Notes under the pieces: model-generated | Told to the model about the DNA's origin: nothing | The model's input: only the letters and a program-made list of their open reading frames with translations | The model's database searches: none | Part shown: positions 1-8,543 of the stretch, piece after piece | Layout: every line of letters starts with the position of its first letter | How positions within the stretch are numbered: the first letter of the stretch is position 1 | Assembly: GCA_032055545.1 (NCBI GenBank) | Contig: DAMBQR010000008.1 | Coordinates: 30,451-94,450, forward strand | Reading direction: 5' to 3' | Origin: Pseudescherichia sp032055545 | GTDB lineage: Bacteria > Pseudomonadota > Gammaproteobacteria > Enterobacterales > Enterobacteriaceae | Length of the DNA: 64,000 nucleotides | Translations under genes and position numbers: made by a program

Positions 1-565
1 CGGCGGCGCGATGAGTGGGTGCCAGCTCGGTGGCCCAAAGAATTTCGATCCGCAGATAGTTTCCCAGCCCGGCGAGAAAGGCCTGATCCAGCAGCAGCCC
101 GGAAAACTGACGGCGGCGAAAACGGGGTGAAATCAACCGCTCCCTGACCGTGGCAACGTCCAAATCGGGATCGAGCACGTCCGGCCCGACGCGCTGTAAA
201 AACGGGTGGGCAGCCAGCTGCTCCGGGGTGAGCATCTCGATATCCGAGGCGCTGTAGAGCAGAATGGCTTTATCGGCGGCGGCCAGTTTCACCCGGAGGA
301 TACGCGTGGTCTGCGGCTCCTCCCCCGCCTTCACGACCCGCCAGACACCGTAGAGCTGATTGTGGCTATAGAGGGTCATACCCCCGGAGAAGTGGGTCAG
401 CAGCGCTTTACCGCGCGTTTCGATACGCTCAACGTGCTGACCGGCAAGCTCCGCCTCCCACGGCTTCAAATGTTCATAGGCAAACCAGGCTTCGGTGAGC
501 GGCTTGCCCTGAATAGCTTTCTCAAGGTTGTCCGCCGCCCGGCGGATCTCGGGGCCTTCCGGCAT
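1..565 (-). CDS. nei: Endonuclease VIII (Nei), 3' end cut by window edge
   Basis: DNA glycosylase/AP lyase that removes oxidised pyrimidines in base excision repair. Reading the complement from the ATG at 563-565 gives a protein starting MPEGPEIRRA, with the catalytic Pro2 and Glu3 of the Fpg/Nei family, and the helix-two-turn-helix stretch with GLGNYLR near residue 170. About 188 of the roughly 263 residues are present; the C-terminal zinc finger lies outside the window. The start is 17 bp after the pxpA stop, so it is probably the last gene of the ybgI-pxpBCA-nei operon, as in E. coli. Confidence 0.95.
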   Translation of the reverse strand, partial: MPEGPEIRRAADNLEKAIQGKPLTEAWFAYEHLKPWEAELAGQHVERIETRGKALLTHFSGGMTLYSHNQLYGVWRVVKAGEEPQTTRILRVKLAAADKAILLYSASDIEMLTPEQLAAHPFLQRVGPDVLDPDLDVATVRERLISPRFRRRQFSGLLLDQAFLAGLGNYLRIEILWATELAPTHRAA

Positions 566-582
566 ACGCTCTCCTTACTTGA

Positions 583-1323
583 TTAACTGGCAGTGACGGT
601 GATATTGCTGGCGGCAAAGGCCTCGCGCAGGCGTTGCGCAAAGAGCAAGGCGTGCTCGCCGTCGCCGTGCAGGCAGACCGTCTGGGCGTTAACCTTCGTC
701 CACTGGCCCTGAATGCTTTTAACCCGTCCGCCCTGCACCATCTCCAGGGTTTGCGACAGGGCCTGCGCTTCGTCGTCGATCAGCGCCCCTGGCTGAGCGC
801 GCGGCACCAGCGAGCCGTCACTCATGTAGCCCCGATCGGCAAAAACCTCCTCCCGGGTTGAGAGGCCGTAACGCTCCCCGGCGCGGATAAGCTCGCTGCC
901 TGCCAGCCCAACCAGCATCAGTCCGGGATCGCAGGCGTGTACCGCCCGGGCAATCGCATCGGCGAGCGCCGGATCTTTCGCCGCCTGGTTGTAGAGCATG
1001 CCGTGCGGCTTAACATGCCTCATCGTCCCGCCTTCAGCGCGCACGATGGCTGCCAGCGCGCCCGCCTGGTAAAGGGTCTGGGCATAGACGGTCTCCGGCG
1101 GCAGGGTCATCGCCGTACGGCCAAAGTTTTGCCGATCGGGAAAGCTGGGATGCGCCCCCACCGCCACGCCGTTCTTCAACGCCTCGCGTACGCAGGCCAG
1201 CATGGTTTGCGCATCGCCCGCGTGAAAGCCGCAGGCGATGTTGGCCGAGGAGACTAGCTGTAGCAGGGCACTGTCACTGGCGCTCCCCTCCCCGAGATCG
1301 GCGTTAAGATCAATTTTCAGCAC
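583..1323 (-). CDS. pxpA: 5-oxoprolinase subunit A
   Basis: LamB/YcsF family subunit (246 aa; E. coli PxpA 244) of the ATP-dependent 5-oxoprolinase PxpABC, which opens 5-oxoproline (pyroglutamate), a damage product of glutamine, to glutamate. The N-terminus MLKIDLNADLGEG and the internal CGFHAGD and VKPHGMLYN motifs are family hallmarks. The start codon overlaps the end of pxpC by 14 bp, which suggests translational coupling. Function is assigned from the family and the conserved pxpBCA order. Confidence 0.96.
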   Translation of the reverse strand: MLKIDLNADLGEGSASDSALLQLVSSANIACGFHAGDAQTMLACVREALKNGVAVGAHPSFPDRQNFGRTAMTLPPETVYAQTLYQAGALAAIVRAEGGTMRHVKPHGMLYNQAAKDPALADAIARAVHACDPGLMLVGLAGSELIRAGERYGLSTREEVFADRGYMSDGSLVPRAQPGALIDDEAQALSQTLEMVQGGRVKSIQGQWTKVNAQTVCLHGDGEHALLFAQRLREAFAASNITVTAS

Positions 1324-2242
1324 GTAGCCCCCGCGTCAGCTGATCGAGAAACAGCCGCTGCTCGCGGCGGGCGCTGAGCGCTTCCTCAAGGGTACAGGGA
1401 ACAAAGTGGATAGGATCGCCAAGACGAATCTGTCCCAGGTGATACATATCGGCCTCAATAATGCAGGCAATGCGCGGATAGCCGCCGGTGGTCTGGGCAT
1501 CGTTCATCAGCACGATAGGCTGGCCGTTATGCGGCACCTGAATCACGCCGGGAACCAGTCCGTGGGAGAGCATCTCCTGCTCAGTACGCCGCTTCAGCTC
1601 AGGCCCGTGCAGGCGATAGCCCATCCGGTTACTCTGCGGGCTAAGCTGCCACGGCAGTCGCCACAGGGCCTCCTGCGAGGCGGTATCGAACGACTGGTAC
1701 TCCGGTCCCGGCAGCGCGCGAATGCGGTTGCCCCACAGGAGCTGCTTGACCCCCTGCGGGCCAGAGAAATGGCGTTCACAGGCGCGGATCGGCAGCCGAT
1801 CGCCATCCTGTAACAGCCGTCCGGCAAAGCCGCCGATGCCTACCTTCAGGTCGGTGCTGTAGGATCCCATTACCTCAGGCACATCGAAACCGCCCGCTAC
1901 CGCCAGGTAGCTGCGCATGCCATGCCGGGGACGCTTAAGCATCAGTCGCTGTCCGGCGCGGGCCTGATGCCGCCATCCGGTCCATACCGCCTTGCCGTCC
2001 AGAGTCGCCTCGCAGCCCGCACCGGTGAGGGCAAACCAGCCGTCATCGGCGAACTCAAACTCGCACTGGCCAAGCGTCAGCTCCAGCGCCGCCTCGCCGG
2101 GGGCGTTACCCACCAGCGCGTTGGCAATCTCCAGTGCCGGAGCATCCAGCGCGCCGCAGTAGCTGATACCGGACTGGCGCAGCCCCTTGCGTTTGCCACC
2201 CTGTACCGAGGTGTACATCCCGGCGCGAATAACCGTTAGCAT
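1310..2242 (-). CDS. pxpC: 5-oxoprolinase subunit C
   Basis: Biotin-dependent carboxyltransferase-like (KipA/AHS2) family protein of 310 aa, the partner of PxpB in the carboxylase-like half of 5-oxoprolinase. The protein shows the family pattern GGKRKGLRQSGISYCGALD near the N-terminus and the QTTGGYPRIA motif near residue 250. It overlaps pxpB by 7 bp upstream and pxpA by 14 bp downstream, as expected of a tightly coupled operon encoding a stoichiometric complex. Confidence 0.96.
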   Translation of the reverse strand: MLTVIRAGMYTSVQGGKRKGLRQSGISYCGALDAPALEIANALVGNAPGEAALELTLGQCEFEFADDGWFALTGAGCEATLDGKAVWTGWRHQARAGQRLMLKRPRHGMRSYLAVAGGFDVPEVMGSYSTDLKVGIGGFAGRLLQDGDRLPIRACERHFSGPQGVKQLLWGNRIRALPGPEYQSFDTASQEALWRLPWQLSPQSNRMGYRLHGPELKRRTEQEMLSHGLVPGVIQVPHNGQPIVLMNDAQTTGGYPRIACIIEADMYHLGQIRLGDPIHFVPCTLEEALSARREQRLFLDQLTRGLRAEN

Positions 2243-2892
2243 ACCCCCTCCTTCTGCGGAACAAAGCGCACCCGGTCGCCGGGGCGCAAGAGTACGGGAT
2301 CGTTGTTATCAGGATCGAACAGCGCCAGCGGCGTATGGCCGATTAGCTGCCAGCCCCCCGGCGTCGCGAGGGGGTAGATCCCGGTCTGCTCTCCGCCGAT
2401 GCCTACCGAACCGGCGGGCACAGAGAGGCGCGGCTCTGCCCGGCGCGGCGTATGCAGCGCCTCCGGCAACCCGCCCAGATAGGGGAAGCCCGGCTGGAAG
2501 CCAAGGAACCACACCACGTACTCCGTGGAGGCATGCAGCTCCACCACCTGCCTTTCACTGAGATTACTGTGCTCTGCCACTACGGACAGATCCGGCCCCG
2601 CCGCGCCGCCGTAGACTACCGGGATCTCAATAAAACGCGACTCTGGCTCCAGAGCCTCACTCTCTTCCCACCAGCGCTGTAGCCGCTCAATGGCATCCAG
2701 CGCTCTCTCCTGCGGATCCGCCAGCACAACGGTGACGTTGTTCATGCCGGGGATCACATCGACAACATTGGGCAGTTCAACCACCCGCTGGGCCAGGCGC
2801 CAGATGCGCTTCTGGCTGGCCAGGGTGACCGGAGGCTCAAGCTCCAGTACCACAGCGGCCTCACCTAACAGATAACAACGTGCTCGCTGCAC
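2236..2892 (-). CDS. pxpB: 5-oxoprolinase subunit B
   Basis: KipI/AHS1-family subunit (218 aa) of the PxpABC 5-oxoprolinase. Motifs include GFQPGFPYLGGLP near residue 135 and the ATPGGWQLIGHT stretch near residue 175. The start is a GTG (complement of 2890-2892) giving MQRARCYLLGE, which aligns with the E. coli N-terminus. It is separated by 15 bp from ybgI upstream and overlaps pxpC downstream. Confidence 0.95.
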   Translation of the reverse strand: MQRARCYLLGEAAVVLELEPPVTLASQKRIWRLAQRVVELPNVVDVIPGMNNVTVVLADPQERALDAIERLQRWWEESEALEPESRFIEIPVVYGGAAGPDLSVVAEHSNLSERQVVELHASTEYVVWFLGFQPGFPYLGGLPEALHTPRRAEPRLSVPAGSVGIGGEQTGIYPLATPGGWQLIGHTPLALFDPDNNDPVLLRPGDRVRFVPQKEGVC

Positions 2893-2907
2893 TTAGTCCC
2901 CCTTGCA

Positions 2908-3651
2908 TCAGGCCGGATTGGGAATATCGATAAAGGTAACGTCTAAATCCGTATTTTCGGTCAGCCACTCGCTAAGGGCGCGGATGCCGCCACGCTCGGT
3001 GGCGTGATGCCCCGCCGCGTAAAAGTGCAGCCCCTGCTCCCGGGCGCTGTGAATGGTCTGCTCGGAGACCTCGCCGGTGATAAAAGCATCGACGCCGAAA
3101 CGGGCAGCGCTGTCGATAAAGCCCTGACCGCCGCCGGTACACCATGCCACGCGCTTGACCAGATCCGGGCCGGTATCGCCGCTCCACAGCGGCCGACGGC
3201 CAAGCCTGGCCTCGATCCACGATGCCAGCTCGAGGCCAGGCACCGGCATCGCCAGCTCGCCCCAGGGAACCAGCGGCTCAATTTCGCCTTTCACGGTAAT
3301 GCCTAACAGCGCCGCCAGCTGAACGTTATTCCCCAGCTCCGGATGCGCGTCCAGCGGCAGGTGCCAGCCGTAGAGGTTGATATCGTTAGCCAGCAGGGCC
3401 TTGAGGCGATTGCGTTTCATGCCGCGGATCACCGGCGACTCTCCTTTCCAGAAATAGCCGTGATGAACGATGATCGCATCGGCCTGCTGGCGAATTGCTT
3501 CATCGATCAGCGCCTGGCTGGCAGTCACGCCGGTAATAATTTTTCGTACTTCCTCACGCCCCTCGACCTGCAGGCCGTTGGGGGCATAGTCACTGAAGGT
3601 CGCGCTGTTAAGCTTGTCATTAATCAGGCGTTCCAGTTCGGTGTTGTTCAT
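2908..3651 (-). CDS. ybgI: YbgI, Nif3/DUF34-family metal protein
   Basis: 247-aa Nif3-like protein (GTP cyclohydrolase I type 2-like fold). The family binds a di-metal centre through conserved His and Glu residues; visible candidates are VHHGYFW near residue 65, the DAHPELGNN stretch near residue 100, and GHHATERGG near residue 215. The biological role is unsettled, so I only name the family. A second in-frame ATG lies one codon upstream at 3654; I prefer 3651 because it leaves a normal distance to the GAGAGGG ribosome binding site and matches the E. coli length. In E. coli dtpD lies between phr and this gene; here the gap is under 10 bp. Confidence 0.93.
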   Translation of the reverse strand: MNNTELERLINDKLNSATFSDYAPNGLQVEGREEVRKIITGVTASQALIDEAIRQQADAIIVHHGYFWKGESPVIRGMKRNRLKALLANDINLYGWHLPLDAHPELGNNVQLAALLGITVKGEIEPLVPWGELAMPVPGLELASWIEARLGRRPLWSGDTGPDLVKRVAWCTGGGQGFIDSAARFGVDAFITGEVSEQTIHSAREQGLHFYAAGHHATERGGIRALSEWLTENTDLDVTFIDIPNPA

Positions 3652-3660
3652 CATCCCTCT

Positions 3661-5079
3661 CTACGCTTTTCTTGCGGCCTCATACGCGGCCAGGGTGGCC
3701 ATGCGGGCCTGTTTATGATCGACCACCGGGCGGGGATAGTCCAGCGTCACGCCCTGCTTATCCGCCCATCCCCAGGGATCGTGCAGCGATGCTGCAGGCA
3801 CCTCCGCCAGCTCGGGCAGCCACTGGCGGATAAACTCGCCGTGCTTATCAAATTTTTCGCCCTGGGTGGTGGGGTTAAAGATGCGAAAATAGGGCGCGGC
3901 ATCGGTACCGGTTGACGCCGCCCACTGCCAGCCGCCGTTGTTAGCAGCCAGATCGCCATCAATAAGCTGAGAGATAAAATAGCGCTCTCCGACGCGCCAG
4001 TCGATCAGTAAGTCTTTCACCAGAAAGCTGGCGGTAATCATTCGCAGGCGATTATGCATCCAGCCGGTATGATTCATCTGCCGCATGGCCGCATCGACAA
4101 TAGGATAACCAGTGCGTCCCGCCTGCCAGGCCTGCAAATGCTCAGGGTCACTCTGCCACTGCACGCGTTCGGTCCAGGGGATAAAGGGCCGATGCTTGCA
4201 GAGTTCGGGATACCAGGTCATCAGATGACGGTAAAAGTCGCGCCAGATAAGCTCATTAAGCCAGACCGCGCCCGGGCCGCCGTTCAAGGCATTGGGCTGC
4301 TCCGCCAGCAGCCGGTGCAGGCACTGGCGCGGAGAGATGACGCCCAGCGCCAGACAGGCCGAGAGCCGACTGGTGGCATCAAGCGCGGGGAAATCACGCC
4401 GGGCCTCATACTCCCCGACCTCATTGCGGCAAAACTCGCGCAGCCGCTCAATCGCCGCCTGCTCCGTCGCCGGAAAGAGGCTGGCATCGAAATCCTGCTG
4501 CGGATAGTTGAGCGTAAGCGGCTTCAGCGCGTCGCTTAACGCCCCACCCTCACGCACGGCGGGCGCAGGTACGCACTCGGGCAGATCCTCCCGAAGCCGG
4601 CGCAGAAAGGCATTTTTATAGGGCGTAAAGACTTTATACATCTGCCGATCGCCGGTCATCACGCTGCCGGGCGCAAGCATGACGCTGTCATCCAGCCCCT
4701 GACAGGCTATATCCGGCAACGTCCGCTCAACGGCCGCATCGCGTTGACGTTCGTTCAGCTCGTATTGATAGTTGTAGAAAAGGTGCGTAACGTCGTACTC
4801 CTTGCAGACACTTTTTACCGCTTCCACGCTGGCGTGAAAATCATCCACCTCAACGAACAGCAGCGGGATCCCTTTTTCTGCCAGCTCATGCTGAAGGCTG
4901 TGAAGATGAGACTGCATAAACGCCGCCTGCCGCGCCGCCATCTCGTGCTTTTCCCACTGTTTCGGGGTGGAAATAAAGAGAGCCAGCACTCTGGCGTGGC
5001 GATCCCGGCAGGCGGCGGCGAGGGCAAGGTTATCCTTCACGCGAAGATCCGCGCGAAACCAGACCAGATGGGTGGTCAT
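3661..5079 (-). CDS. phr: Deoxyribodipyrimidine photolyase
   Basis: Class I CPD photolyase, 472 aa, the same length as E. coli Phr. It repairs cyclobutane pyrimidine dimers using blue light with FAD and a methenyltetrahydrofolate antenna. The N-terminal antenna domain begins MTTHLVWFRADLRVKDN. The C-terminal FAD domain carries the family motifs TGYPIVDAAMRQM, WMHNRLRM and DGDLAANNGGWQW around residues 315-385. It lies 12 bp downstream of the ybgA-like gene and 9 bp upstream of ybgI. Confidence 0.97.
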   Translation of the reverse strand: MTTHLVWFRADLRVKDNLALAAACRDRHARVLALFISTPKQWEKHEMAARQAAFMQSHLHSLQHELAEKGIPLLFVEVDDFHASVEAVKSVCKEYDVTHLFYNYQYELNERQRDAAVERTLPDIACQGLDDSVMLAPGSVMTGDRQMYKVFTPYKNAFLRRLREDLPECVPAPAVREGGALSDALKPLTLNYPQQDFDASLFPATEQAAIERLREFCRNEVGEYEARRDFPALDATSRLSACLALGVISPRQCLHRLLAEQPNALNGGPGAVWLNELIWRDFYRHLMTWYPELCKHRPFIPWTERVQWQSDPEHLQAWQAGRTGYPIVDAAMRQMNHTGWMHNRLRMITASFLVKDLLIDWRVGERYFISQLIDGDLAANNGGWQWAASTGTDAAPYFRIFNPTTQGEKFDKHGEFIRQWLPELAEVPAASLHDPWGWADKQGVTLDYPRPVVDHKQARMATLAAYEAARKA

Positions 5080-5091
5080 ACAGCTCCTGAA

Positions 5092-6048
5092 TTAATGTCC
5101 GTAACGAAGGCGCAGGGTCTCTGGCCACGGGTCAAAGTAGCGCTGCCCGGCGAGGTAGGCATCGGGGAATTCAGCCATGTAGTGCTTGAGCAACGTCACC
5201 GGAGCAAGCAGCGGCTGCGTACCCTGTCGATAACGCTCAATAAGCGACGATAGCTCCTCACGCTGGCGAGCGTTTAGCTGCTTGCGGAAGTAGCCCTGGA
5301 CATGCATCAGCACGTTGGTGTGGTTGCGGCGGGTGGCCTGGTGAGAAAGCAGATCCATCAGCCGCTGGCGATATTCGACAAACCACTCGTCGAGGGATCC
5401 CCACTCATGAATGGCCGCCACGAAGCGCCCCAGCTCGCGGTACTTGGGCTGGGAGTGAGCCAGCAGCAGCAGCTTGTAGCGGCTATGGTAGGCGATCAGC
5501 TCTCCGCGCGTCAGTCCCCGCTCGCGCACGCCGTTAAGTTCGTGCAGGGCGTAAATACGCTCGACAAAGTTTTCGCGGATCAGGGGATCGTGCAGGCGAC
5601 CATCCTCTTCCACAGGCAGCCAGGGGTACGTTTTCATTAGCACTTCGGTATAGATCCCGCGCCCGGCCTTGCGGTTGTTTTTCCCTTCGGCATCATAGAC
5701 GCGTACCCGCTCCATACCGCAGCTGGGTGATTTTGCGCAAACGATGTAGCCGCAGAGATGCTCAAACTGGCTGATGCGCTTCTGCGCATAATTTTGCATT
5801 GACTGAGTCAGATCGCCCTCGCGCCCGTCGCTAAAGCGCAGCGCCTCTTCTCCTTCAGGGGTCTTCACCAGCCGCAGCGCCGGACGGGGAACCGGCAGGC
5901 CGATGGCCATCTCCGGGCAGACCGGCTCAAAACGGACCAACGGCGACAGCTCTTCCACGGCAAAGGCCAGTCGCTTGTGTCCGCCGTCAAAACGCACTGT
6001 TTCCCCTAACAGACAGGCACTGATGCCAACAGGGATTTTTTCACTCAT
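5092..6048 (-). CDS. ybgA: DUF523-DUF1722 two-domain protein (YbgA-like)
   Basis: 318-aa protein with two domains. Residues 1 to about 155 match DUF523: SACLLG, RFDGGHKR, CPEMAIGLPVPR and the KSPSCG motif, whose cysteines suggest metal or cluster binding. Residues about 190-315 match DUF1722 (YbgA C-terminal domain): YHSRYKLLLLAHS and the RYRQG...PLLAPVTLLKH stretch. E. coli K-12 YbgA is much shorter, as I recall. A good AAGGAG site precedes the ATG. The function is unknown; position next to phr is conserved. It is first in the minus-strand run ending at nei. Confidence 0.9.
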   Translation of the reverse strand: MSEKIPVGISACLLGETVRFDGGHKRLAFAVEELSPLVRFEPVCPEMAIGLPVPRPALRLVKTPEGEEALRFSDGREGDLTQSMQNYAQKRISQFEHLCGYIVCAKSPSCGMERVRVYDAEGKNNRKAGRGIYTEVLMKTYPWLPVEEDGRLHDPLIRENFVERIYALHELNGVRERGLTRGELIAYHSRYKLLLLAHSQPKYRELGRFVAAIHEWGSLDEWFVEYRQRLMDLLSHQATRRNHTNVLMHVQGYFRKQLNARQREELSSLIERYRQGTQPLLAPVTLLKHYMAEFPDAYLAGQRYFDPWPETLRLRYGH

Positions 6049-6107
6049 AGCGGCTCCTTATAGACTCTCCGTAAGTGTAGCATCGTTGTCATTTCTGGAA
6101 GGACCTG

Positions 6108-6150
6108 AAACGCCTGATGGCGCTACGCTTATCAGGCCTACAGTGCCTAC
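6108..6150. repeat. REP-like element
   Basis: Between ybgA and ybfA the sequence GCCTGATGGCGCTACGCTTA followed by TCAGGCCTACA has the imperfect palindrome (GCCTGATG...TATCAGGC) of enterobacterial REP sequences. It would form a stem-loop in either transcript. Confidence 0.7.
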
Positions 6151-6163
6151 ACTTTCCGCGCAT

Positions 6164-6187
6164 AAAAAAACCGCCCCGAAGGGCGGT
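6164..6187 (-). terminator. Rho-independent terminator of ybfA
   Basis: On the minus strand a stem CCGCCC/GGGCGG with a short TTCG-type loop is followed by a run of seven T. It lies about 30 bp after the ybfA stop codon and ends that transcript. Confidence 0.85.
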
Positions 6188-6217
6188 TGGCTTAGCTGCT
6201 GTGTGGGCTTTGCCCTT

Positions 6218-6424
6218 TTAATAAAAATCGCAGGTCACTTTTTCGGCCTGATCCATCCACACTGGCTTATCGCTGGTTTTCGCCCAGACGCGGTGCAGAT
6301 AGCTGTAGAAACGGGCGCGATCCTTCCAGAACAGCATAAACGGCAGCGCCGCTATGCCTGCCACGACGGCAAAAACGCGACGGGCAACGATCACATGTGC
6401 TGGATAATCTTGATATAAAGACAT
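6218..6424 (-). CDS. ybfA: YbfA, small membrane protein of unknown function
   Basis: 68-aa protein, same length as E. coli YbfA and near-identical in its second half (LPFMLFWKDRARFYSYLHRV, then KPVWMDQAEK). One hydrophobic segment at about residues 12-31 suggests a single membrane span. It is divergent from kdpF, the same neighbourhood as in E. coli. Function unknown. Confidence 0.9.
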   Translation of the reverse strand: MSLYQDYPAHVIVARRVFAVVAGIAALPFMLFWKDRARFYSYLHRVWAKTSDKPVWMDQAEKVTCDFY

Positions 6425-6757
6425 ACGTTCTCCCCCTTTTTACCCCGTCATCCTTCACGAGGCTGGCGTGTCGGTAATGTTCACCGGAATAATCAATTAA
6501 CTTTGCTGGTTAAAATAGTACCGCTTTGTCGGTAATTTTACTACTCATCCGACCACTATTTTTTTACCGTTGAGGCGATATTTACACTTCTCACGTAGGA
6601 AAGTTACAAAACAGTTAAATTAATACTAAACATTAGTTAAATTGTGCCTTTGTGATTTTTATACTTTTTTTACATCTGCCTCGCTAATTTTTGCAAAATC
6701 TTTGCGCCGAAAAACCTACCTTCACTGCACATCCTAAGAACACCACGGAGGTGGAGT
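6425..6757. promoter_or_regulatory. ybfA-kdpF divergent control region with KdpE box
   Basis: This 333-bp gene-free, AT-rich stretch carries the kdpFABC promoter. At 6655-6676 the run TTTTTATACTTTTTTTACAT closely matches the T-rich KdpE-binding site known in front of E. coli kdpF. The segment from 6677 to 6757 holds the likely core promoter and leader, and a GGAGGTGGAG ribosome binding site directly precedes the GTG of kdpF. I see no gene in the rest; 6425-6600 probably carries the ybfA promoter. Confidence 0.7.
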
Positions 6758-6847
6758 GTGAGTGCAGGCGTGATAACCGGTGTGGTACTGGTTTTCCTGT
6801 TATTGGGCTATCTGGTTTATGCCCTGATTAACGCGGAGGCCTTCTGA
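6758..6847 (+). CDS. kdpF: KdpF, small subunit of the K+-transporting ATPase
   Basis: A 29-codon gene with a GTG start, giving a single transmembrane peptide MSAGVITGVVLVFLLLGYLV and so on, almost identical to E. coli KdpF (29 aa). It stabilises the KdpABC complex in the inner membrane. It has a strong ribosome binding site (GGAGGTGGA). Its TGA stop overlaps the kdpA ATG by one base. Confidence 0.95.
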   Translation: MSAGVITGVVLVFLLLGYLVYALINAEAF

Positions 6848-8526
6848 TGGCGGCGCAGGGGTTTTTACTGATAGCCAGCTTTTTACTGGTGCTGTTTCTG
6901 CTGGCGCGTCCGCTGGGGACGCTGCTGGCGAGGCTGATTGCTGACAGATCTTTGCCAGGCACCGCTGCGATTGAGCGTGGCCTCTGGCGCATCACCGGCA
7001 TCCAGCCGCAGGAGATGACGTGGCGTCACTATTTACTGGCGATCCTCGCCATCAATCTGCTCGGCGTGCTGGTCCTGTTCCTGATGCTGACGTTTCAGGC
7101 CCAGCTACCGTTTAACCCACAGCAGCTGCCTGGGCTTTCGTGGCACCTGGCCCTGAATACCGCCGTGAGCTTTGTGGCGAACACCAACTGGCAATCCTAC
7201 AGCGGCGAGAGCACGCTGAGCTACTTCAGTCAGATGGTCGGCCTGACGGTGCAGAACTTTCTCTCTGCGGCCAGCGGGATGGCGGTGATCTTCGCGCTTA
7301 TCCGCGCCTTTTCGCGTAAAAGCGTCAGCACCCTGGGCAACGCCTGGGTGGATCTTACCCGTATTACCCTGTGGGTACTGCTGCCCCTCGCCCTGCTGCT
7401 GGCGCTGGTATTTATTCAGCAAGGCGCGCTGCAAAATCTCAACGCCTACCAGCCCTACACCTCGCTGGAGGGGGTTAAGGGCCTGCTGCCGATGGGACCG
7501 GTCGCGTCTCAGGAGGCGATCAAGATGCTGGGGACCAACGGCGGCGGCTTCTTTAACGCCAACTCCGCGCATCCGTTTGAGAACCCGACGGCGCTGACCA
7601 ACTTCCTGCAGATGCTGGCCATTTTCCTTATTCCTACGGCGCTCTGCTTCGCCTTCGGCGATGCGGTAGGCGACCGTCGCCAGGGCCACGCCATTCTCTG
7701 GGCGATGGCGATTATTTTTGTCGTCTGCGCCGGGCTGGTGATGTGGGCAGAGCTAAACGGCAACCCGCATCTCCTGACGCTGGGGGCGGACGGCAGCGCC
7801 AATATGGAGGGGAAAGAGAGCCGCTTTGGCATTCTCGCCAGCAGCCTCTTTGCGGTCGTGACCACTGCAGCCTCCTGCGGGGCAGTCAATGCGATGCACG
7901 ACTCCTTTACTGCCCTGGGAGGCATGGTGCCGCTGTGGCTGATGCAGATTGGCGAGGTGGTCTTCGGCGGGGTCGGATCCGGCCTCTACGGGATGCTGCT
8001 TTTTGTGCTGCTGGCGGTGTTTATCGCCGGGCTGATGATCGGTCGCACGCCGGAGTATCTGGGGAAAAAGATCGACGTGCGGGAGATGAAGATGACCGCG
8101 CTGGCGATCCTCGTTACCCCGGCGCTGGTGCTGCTCGGCACGGCGCTGGCGATGATGACCGATGCCGGACGCGCGGGCATGCTTAACCCTGGGGCGCATG
8201 GCTTTAGTGAGGTGCTCTACGCCGTCTCGTCCGCAGCCAACAACAACGGCAGCGCCTTTGCCGGCCTCAGCGCCAATACCCCGTTCTGGAACTGTCTGCT
8301 GGCGTTCTGCATGTTTGTCGGTCGCTTCGGCGTGATCGTTCCGGTGATGGCCATTGCCGGATCGCTGGTGATGAAAAAGAGCCAGCCCGTTAGCCCCGGC
8401 ACGCTGCCTACTCACGGCGCGCTGTTTGTTGGCCTGCTCATCGGCACCGTGCTGCTCGTTGGCGCACTGACCTTTATCCCCGCGCTGGCCTTAGGTCCAA
8501 TCGCGGAACACCTCTCCTTACGCTAA
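6847..8526 (+). CDS. kdpA: K+-transporting ATPase subunit A (KdpA)
   Basis: Potassium-binding, channel-like subunit of the high-affinity KdpFABC pump (559 aa; E. coli 557). It belongs to the superfamily of K+ transporters with four pore repeats; the loop TNGGGFFNANSAHPFENP begins near residue 230 and includes the selectivity-filter Gly232, and another filter-like loop AANNNGSAFAGL lies near residue 465. About ten hydrophobic membrane segments are visible. It starts on the stop of kdpF and precedes kdpB by 17 bp. Confidence 0.98.
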   Translation: MAAQGFLLIASFLLVLFLLARPLGTLLARLIADRSLPGTAAIERGLWRITGIQPQEMTWRHYLLAILAINLLGVLVLFLMLTFQAQLPFNPQQLPGLSWHLALNTAVSFVANTNWQSYSGESTLSYFSQMVGLTVQNFLSAASGMAVIFALIRAFSRKSVSTLGNAWVDLTRITLWVLLPLALLLALVFIQQGALQNLNAYQPYTSLEGVKGLLPMGPVASQEAIKMLGTNGGGFFNANSAHPFENPTALTNFLQMLAIFLIPTALCFAFGDAVGDRRQGHAILWAMAIIFVVCAGLVMWAELNGNPHLLTLGADGSANMEGKESRFGILASSLFAVVTTAASCGAVNAMHDSFTALGGMVPLWLMQIGEVVFGGVGSGLYGMLLFVLLAVFIAGLMIGRTPEYLGKKIDVREMKMTALAILVTPALVLLGTALAMMTDAGRAGMLNPGAHGFSEVLYAVSSAANNNGSAFAGLSANTPFWNCLLAFCMFVGRFGVIVPVMAIAGSLVMKKSQPVSPGTLPTHGALFVGLLIGTVLLVGALTFIPALALGPIAEHLSLR

Positions 8527-8543
8527 GCCTGGCGGGAGCCTTT

